Below are positions 58,431 to 64,000 of a DNA stretch of 64,000 nt, in pieces; position 1 is the first letter of the stretch; each line of letters opens with the position of its first letter. Source of the DNA: Coptis chinensis (lineage: Eukaryota > Streptophyta > Magnoliopsida > Ranunculales > Ranunculaceae); assembly GCA_015680905.1 (NCBI GenBank), contig CM027380.1:13224001-13288000 (forward strand), given 5' to 3'. Both the position numbers and the translations under genes were made by a program. Below the pieces are notes generated by a model. It had not been told where the DNA came from and did no database searches. It saw only the letters and a program-made list of their open reading frames with translations.

Positions 58431-59142
58431 CATCATTGGTATCGTCCTTTTCTCCCAAGCTAATTTCTCCTTGGCTAGACTTTAAGCTAATTACTTAAAT
58501 GGTTGACGTTGGAAGTCCCTCCCCTTCTCTCTACAGCTGTAGTAGTGCAAAAAAATGACAAGTCTAACTTTCAACAATGGTAGTGCAGTAAGTCTAACTT
58601 GGAAACCAACTATTATAAACAAACTCATTCAGCAAGAAAATTATAAACCCTAGAAAACGAAATCAAGAATTACAAAACCAAAAACCAAAATCGCGAAAAA
58701 AAAAATAACTAATTTTTATAAAAATTGAACTTAAAAGATCGGAAAGATGGTACCTTTGTTTAAGATGAACAACCTACCACATTCAGTTCACTTTCATTGA
58801 AATTTGGGGAAGATGAACAAAAAAGAGAGTGGAATTCGAATAGATTGAGAAAAGTGGACAAGAGGTTTCTCTCTGCCGTGTTGAGAAGAAAAAGAGTTGA
58901 GGTCGAGAAGAAATCGTAAAGATTGGAAGTTGACGCCTCATCTGTGGCACATGCCAAACACATGACTCTGATCCTTATTGAAGTGATACCTCATTGCCGT
59001 CACTATATTTTCAATAACTTTCGTAAATAAAGTAAAACTAATTTTTTGACTTATTGTGACGCCAAACAACATTACTGACGGCACTTCGATGTCACAAATT
59101 TTCTGACGCCTATTTGGTGTCACAAATTGAGAAAAGCCCCTG

Positions 59143-59490
59143 TCACAAAAAAGATGATAAGGTGAAAATGTGTCCATGTAATGAGGGAATTTGTAAGATA
59201 AGAACCTCGCATACCCGAAGAAACCCAAATAGAAAATTCTATCGTTGCCCACAATCAACTAATGAAGGATTTGCAGGATGTGAATTCTTCCAATGGTTTG
59301 GGGAGACGAGTGGCACAAGCTCTACGTCTGCCATAACAAATAATGATTCTAGTGAATAGGAAACGCTTGCCAAATTGCGCACATTTGTTGAGATGAAACA
59401 AGCTATAACAAATGATGTTTGTGCGGGTTTCTTGAAGAAGATGGATGAACTTGGGATCAATGATGTAAAGAAGAAGGATAATAAGGAATG
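59143..59490 (+). pseudogene. Tandem-GRF protein of the Harbinger, second finger and tail
   Basis: Resumes after CACTA 2 with KKDDKVKMCPCNEGICKIRT, RRNPNRKFYRCPQSTNEGFA and GCEFFQWFGE, a second GRF-type finger. An STS-rich linker follows. A TAG at 59357 interrupts before ETLAKLRTFVEMKQAI and FLKKMDELGINDVKKKDN, a short helical, probably coiled-coil tail ending in TGA at about 59488. The uninterrupted ancestor would be a small protein with two GRF fingers. Confidence 0.78.
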
Positions 59491-59874
59491 AGTTTTATTA
59501 GGATATCAAAACTGTTTTTTAAGTTGTATTTGTATTTCTATTTGGATTTAAATATAATGTATAAGAGGATTTCTATTTTGAAACGCTGCTTGTATGTGAA
59601 TTGGTGGCTATGAAAATAGGCGCGAAAGAAGATCATTTTGTTGAATAATGACTGGAAGTTTTAGTTATATAATGGTATGTAAAACATGGTTATATTTGTC
59701 AAATTGCCATCTATAAGATGTTGTCGCCATTTTTTCCTTTTTTAGTAAGTGCTTATAAGAGGAACTTAAAATGTAAAACAAACCAATTTATAAGACATAC
59801 TTATAAGATCCTCTTATAAGATAGGGTCTTATAAGACTTTCTTATAACTTAAACCAAAAAAACAAAATAACCCT

Positions 59875-60245
59875 TTAATCAGGAAGCCCCTATATTTGTC
59901 TATCACCTCTATTGGTGTTAGTCTAATTGTCCCTTTGTTGAGTTCTTGTTGTTTTTCTAAGAACTTATGTAATTAAGTTTAAGTTTCCCATTATGTATAA
60001 GTTGAATTCATGTTTCTTGAATCATTGCCTATTATCATTTCACAGTTTAAGTACATAGGGAACACATTTCAACTTAGGGTTAAACTTAAGCTATCAGTAC
60101 ATCCATTACAGTTCAATCTGCAAACCCTAAAGACTTTACAAGTGTTGAAATTTCTGAAACAGTCTCTTCCATGGTAATTTTAGAGGTACAGTTCCCCTCC
60201 ATGTTACCTTCACCTTCCATCTTTCTGTGACCTTTTCTTCCATAG
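59875..60245. repeat. Low-copy repeat copy C, right half, with minus-strand coding end
   Basis: Continues copy C after the Harbinger insertion with CAGGAAGCCCCTATATTTGT and runs to the conserved end. The minus strand encodes GNCTSKITMEETVSEISTLV and KSLGFAD before its stop, the same protein end as copy A. The upstream open frame runs on into the 137-bp satellite and is not a credible gene. Confidence 0.8.
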
Positions 60246-60299
60246 TGGTAGTTGCTTGATGGGTGGCTTCCAAACTTTGCTTCATTCGGGAGAAGTAAA

Positions 60300-61113
60300 G
60301 GTTTTTGTGTTAACCAGGCGGTAAGAGTCAAATTAACAATTAGAGAAGCATGAACAGGATACTTTTCACATAGGCCAACATAATTTCCATATAAGCGATT
60401 ATGTGTACCATTCTCTAGTAGGTAGAGAGATGAAAAGGTTTTTGTGTTAATTAGGCGGTTAAATTCAAATTTTAAATTAGAGCACCCCGAATTGGACACA
60501 TCCCAGATATAACAGCATAACGTCCCTATAAGACATTGAGTATGCCATCCTCTAGGCTTTAAATAGTAGCATCGGTTTTTGTGTTAATTAGATTTTTAGA
60601 TTCAAATATCAAATTAGAGCTTCCTGAACACGACTCGTTCCTCTGATGACAACATAGCTACCCGATAGGCCATTATGTACGCCATACTCTAGGTAGTAGA
60701 GATAAGGATCGGTTGTTGTGTTAATTAGGCAGTTAGATTCAAATTAAAAAATAGAAAACCCTCAACACGACACGTGCTTGATATGACACCATAGCTGCCC
60801 GATAGGCCATTATTTATGCCATACTCTAGTCCGTAGCGAGAAACATCGGTTTTAGAGTTAATTAGGCGGTCATGTTCAAATTCAAAATTTTAGCACCCTC
60901 AACACGACACCTTACTCTTATGACAAGATATCCCATCTATCAAGACCTTTTCTTTGCCATAATCTAGGCATAATTGAGAAGCATCGGTTTTATTGTTAAG
61001 TAGGCGGTTAGATTCATATATCAAATGAGAGCTTCCTGAACACGCCACGGGAATCGATAGGACACCATAAGTTTACTATAAGACGTTATGTATGCCATAC
61101 TCTGGTAAAAAAC
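60300..61113. repeat. 137-bp tandem satellite, six units
   Basis: Units starting with GGTTTTTGTGTTAATTAGGC or a variant begin at 60300, 60437, 60574, 60711, 60848 and 60986. The first four spacings are 137, the next is 138, and the last unit is 128 long. Each contains GGTTAGATTCAAAT, then TTAGAGC, AACACGACAC, a GATAGGCCATTATGTA block and GCCATACTCTAG. The units have diverged to perhaps 65-75% identity, while the spacing stays constant. Nothing comparable is seen elsewhere in the window. Confidence 0.93.
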
Positions 61114-61228
61114 GGTTGAGTTAAATATTAAATGCAGAAAACTTCTAAGCATTGAGAGAATATTAAAGGTCCAAATATTAAACCAGAAAACTCCACACTT
61201 GAAATTAAACCCACTCGAAAGAACAACA

Positions 61229-62345
61229 ATGGAGGGATCTACTTCACATGGAAAGAACAACAACAACAACACCAACCAAACCAACAAAACCAACAAGGAC
61301 ATTCCAGCAGAAATTTGTGAAGAGATTGTCAAACATGCTCCACTTCCATTTCTCAAAAAAGCCAAGTTCGTATGCCGAAAATGGGCAGCCTTTACAAGTT
61401 CAAGTTCCTTCACCAAGGAGCACACGTTGATGACGGGATCTTTTCTTGGTTACATCATAAATACGGAAAACAAAAGGGAAACGACGATAACTTTTGCTTC
61501 TAGCATTGCAAACAACCCACCAATTCCATTTCCAAGTTTGGACTCCAAACCATATGGTACATCGGTCATTGCCTCATCAATGGAAGGTATTATTCTCTTG
61601 AACACACCTTACGAAAGATACCAACAGTTTTACGTATGCAAACCAACGACTAGAAACGTTCATCACCTAAATAATCCTAGGAACAAATTCTTCACTGAAA
61701 GTGTAGGCATGGTGGTGAATTATGTGGAACCTTTGCGATTCAATATTGTTCGGATTTCAATACTGAGGTACGACACTGTTCGGCCTTCCCGAGATAACAA
61801 ATCGATGACATGTCTATCGCCATATTGAATTGTTTGATTCCTAAGTTGACAAATGGAAAAGGTTGGACGACCTGGAGTTGACAAATGAACACATTAACAG
61901 GAATGCCAGAGTTGTTGCAAATGGAATTCTGCATTGGTCTCTTTGGCATGCAGGAATATTGGTTTTTAACGTTTGTCGGGAGCAGTGGACAAGGATTAGG
62001 CTACCGGATACTCAACGTCCATTTGAATCTTACAGGTTGTTTCCCTATGATGGCTCCATAGCTATTATGTTTTCCTTGTGGCCCGAGGGCAACACCTCTA
62101 CTCAAATATTAGAACTGTGGGTTTTATAGCAGTACAAGAACATCCAATGGAGTGAACCCAGGAAGTTTATAGGGTTTAGGGATGCAAATTTCGTCGACCT
62201 ACTGCCATCAGACATTGGGGTGTTCAGTTGGTACGACAAGATCATATGGTACAGTTTCATGGAGAAGAAGCTCCTACCATAACATATAATCCCAGCAAAT
62301 GGCATTCACTCCATATTCCCATTCATGTCAGACTTTGCCGAAACC
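61229..62345 (+). pseudogene. F-box protein with F-box-associated domain, broken
   Basis: ATG at 61229 follows a short leader. An Asn/Thr-rich start precedes the F-box (DIPAEICEEIVKHAPLPFLK, KAKFVCRKWAAF), which binds SKP1 in SCF ubiquitin ligases. The F-box-associated domain follows: YGTSVIASSMEGIILLNTPY, FYVCKPTTRNVHHL, then after a frame change at about 61819 HIELFDS, TAA (61842), VDKWKRLDDLELTNEHINRN and ARVVANGILHWSLWHAGILV. More stops at 62127 and about 62280 interrupt QILELWVL and FVDLLPSDIGVFSWYDKIIW. The order fits plant FBA-type F-box proteins of about 370 residues. The frameshift and stops argue for a pseudogene. Confidence 0.9.
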
Positions 62346-62404
62346 TAATTGAACTAGTCGTTTATATATATAATTATTTCTTTCCTGTTAGTCAGCACGT
62401 TTTA

Positions 62405-62860
62405 ATAGACTAGGTACTTATTATGTATCAACTGCAAGAAGCAATGTATTGTGTTATGGTTATGTTAAATTACTACTTATTAAACATGTTATGTCCTTTC
62501 CTCAATGGTTAAATATACGACAACATAACTATGTATGACGACAACACAGTGTATCTCTAATAGAGTAACATACATAATCCGGAAACACCTGTATTTTTCT
62601 AATTGTCCCTTTATTGAGTTCTTGTTTTTTTACGAACTTTTGTAATTTTGTATAAGTTTCCCATTATGTTTAAGCTGAATTCATGTTTCTTGAATCATTG
62701 CCCATTATCATTTCACAGTTAAAATACATCCATTACATCATTTTATAGTTAAAATACATCCAAAATGTTCACTTATTTCAACGTACTTATGCTATCAGTA
62801 GATCCATTACAGTTCAATCGGCAAACCCTAAAGACTTAACAAGTGCTGAAATATCTAGGT
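62405..62860. repeat. Low-copy repeat copy D
   Basis: Matches copies A-C from TAGGTACTTATTATGTATCA to GCTGAAATATCTAG. The minus strand keeps only DISALVKSLGFAD before the stop. A 20-bp internal duplication of TTACAG/TATAGTTAAAATACATCC is present near 62720-62760. It directly follows the F-box pseudogene. Confidence 0.8.
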
Positions 62861-63224
62861 TTTAATTTACGCTTATTAGCTAGTTTGTGGCTAGCTTTTA
62901 TATATATGACACTACATAAGCTGTGTAAGACACTATATAACATGTCCATAAACAGAAAGTCAGTTTAACAGAAAGCCTGGTGTTTGAGCCCATATCTTCT
63001 GTTGCAGTATATTTGAACGGATATTTGAAACACACTTACACAAGAGTGCAATTAGATAAAGGTGTCAGCAAAATAGCCAAGTACATAGCACAGCATGCAA
63101 ATCAACCTAGTACGTACATACATGGTGAAATACATATACATAAGCAACCCAACAAAATATCCATATACATAGTTTCTGCACCTACAACAAGAAAATCAAC
63201 CTAACCATTAGAGCAATAAGAACA
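62861..63224. other. Non-coding stretch
   Basis: AT-rich with short TATATA runs. No gene was recognised. Confidence 0.45.
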
Positions 63225-63485
63225 ACAAGTAGGCCAATAATGACGAGAACCATGTTCCTAAGTAAAACTGATTGGCTGTTGTGCTCGGTTTACACGCAAG
63301 TCTCCCCTGTAGTAGTACTGACCGTGGGTATGAGTGGTACAGTTGTCTCTTCTAATGTCTGATTGAACTCATTGTAGTAATTGTTGATTCCTTTCTTTGT
63401 AAGCAGTAACTCCGCCTCTTCGATAGAATTACATTCAATGTAGTCTTGGCCAACTAATCTGTGTACCTGTTCATGAAATGGTTCA
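63190..63485 (-). CDS. Possible viroplasmin-like domain with hydrophobic tail (partial)
   Basis: The minus strand from about 63485 reads FHEQVHRLVGQDYIECNSIE, then EAELLLTKKGINNYYNEF. This resembles the end of the viroplasmin-like (RNase H1 N-terminal) domain found in many plant proteins, where a C/xxQVxxFxG block is followed by TxxEAExxL. The frame ends GETCV with TAA at about 63289. After it LRNMVLVIIGLLVVLIALMV would be a membrane segment if the stop were absent. The domain start was not found and the similarity is weak, so this is tentative. Confidence 0.35.
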
Positions 63486-64000
63486 CAGCCCGTGTACTAA
63501 GGGATTTAGAAAATAAACGGAATTATGAGAATCCAGTTCGAAAAACATTGGAGGGAGAGAATTTGCCATTCGGTCCCCGCAGCCTACTCCAAAGTGCCCT
63601 CAGATATACAGGGTTGCCACCTTCTAATGACCGCATAGCAGAACTTTGCCATAAGAATGATTTAGTTGTGTAGAATGAAGTTCGAGTATGAAGGATTTTA
63701 TTTAGTTGGGTGACAGTGAAGTGTCATAGGACATTCACTCACAGCTCTAATAATAATTATTATTATAATAATTAAACAAAATAATAATGAAAAGTACAAA
63801 GATAAACATCTCGAACAACTAAACACTCTCTCTCTCTCTACATTCTTCACCATTTTCACTGTTTTTCTCTATCATCAACATTTTCCCCAAACTTAACCTA
63901 AAACGTAAGGAAATAATTGAAAAGTTGGACATGATAGAGTTTGCTCTCCGATGGATGTTTTGTTATAATGATCTATCCTCTCAAATTGAAAAGTTTTTTC
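63486..64000. other. Right-edge region, nothing recognised
   Basis: A plus-strand open frame to 63673 (LPPSNDRIAELCHKNDLVV) has no recognised domain. After it come a TAATAATTATTATTA run and a CT-rich stretch. Confidence 0.4.

Larger units (their letters stand above)
55372..59142. mobile_element. Second CACTA element with captured host gene pieces
   Basis: The left end CACTACACCAAAACAGCTTT is followed by repeated GTGACGCC and TTGGCGTCA motifs in both orientations (55383-55655). The right side ends with the related TTCTGACGCCTATTTGGTGT, but the last dozen bases of the expected GGTGTAGTG end are missing. The right border is therefore inferred from the similarity of the subterminal repeats and from resumption of the GRF coding sequence. 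No target duplication could be assigned. No transposase was seen; captured POLA2 and SC35-like pieces lie on the minus strand. Confidence 0.8.
47729..59874 (+). mobile_element. PIF/Harbinger element carrying two nested CACTA elements
   Basis: The left end GGGGCCATTTGTTTTTGCCT and the reverse complement of the right end, AGGGTTATTTTGTTTTTTTG, form eroded terminal inverted repeats. Subterminal CTTATAAGA motifs occur at both ends. Compared with copy B, the target is TTA: ATA precedes the left end (one change) and TTA follows the right end, matching the 3-bp TWA target of Harbingers. The element holds a DDE transposase (48940-54990) and a tandem-GRF ORF (55207-59490), both on the plus strand. Removing the CACTA elements leaves about 3.5 kb, a normal Harbinger size. 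Confidence 0.85.

Noticed and set aside
61229..61828. F-box ORF as an intact 200-residue protein
   Set aside because: The F-box-associated domain clearly continues after the stop in another frame, so the ORF is a truncated pseudogene.
63461..63673. 70-codon plus-strand ORF ending LCHKNDLVV
   Set aside because: No domain was recognised, and the start overlaps the minus-strand viroplasmin-like piece; not enough to call a gene.

Overview
This is nuclear DNA of a flowering plant, most likely a eudicot. It is AT-rich, with GT-AG introns, a phytocyanin gene, an F-box relic and typical plant transposon families. I cannot name the species. Only two genes look intact: a uclacyanin-type phytocyanin (26990-27620, minus) and a two-exon coiled-coil, tail-anchored protein of unknown function (30315-33117, minus). 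The rest is mostly layered transposons and relics.

Left part (1-15.5 kb): a foldback MITE, a stray exon of the 26S proteasome ATPase RPT6, a 5'-truncated Copia element with one LTR (7.68-12.28 kb) next to an unrecognised first exon, duplicated 5' gene segments, and two more MITEs. From 15.51 to 25.11 kb lies a Mutator-like element. It has a 9-bp target duplication, a decayed transposase with SWIM finger, and a tandem array of GCAACAT/ATGTTGC palindromes. A near-complete L1-type LINE (16.33-22.31 kb) is nested in it, with its own 13-bp target duplication.

Middle (25-45 kb): the two genes, a MITE upstream and another inside an intron, then a long gypsy LTR-like block with a TTGACTTTGACC minisatellite. 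An Athila-like gypsy relic follows, with gag and protease recognisable and no pol seen.

Right part (45-64 kb): four copies of a low-copy repeat whose minus strand encodes a small GRF-zinc-finger-like protein end. The third copy is split by a PIF/Harbinger element (47729-59874) that carries a DDE transposase and a tandem-GRF zinc-finger ORF. Two CACTA elements are nested in the Harbinger. The first (49368-54257, 3-bp TSD) interrupts the transposase and carries intron-containing fragments of three host genes: RanBP1, actin-related protein 5 and a 4-coumarate:CoA-ligase-like enzyme. The second (55372 to about 59142) separates the two GRF fingers and carries pieces of DNA polymerase alpha subunit B and of an SC35-like splicing factor. 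All captured pieces lie on the minus strand. Next come a 137-bp tandem satellite (60300-61113), an F-box pseudogene and a possible viroplasmin-like domain.

The most noteworthy content is the pair of gene-capturing CACTA elements inside a Harbinger. Insertion order can be read from target duplications and a paralogous empty site. Homologies were recognised by eye from the sequence; no search was run.
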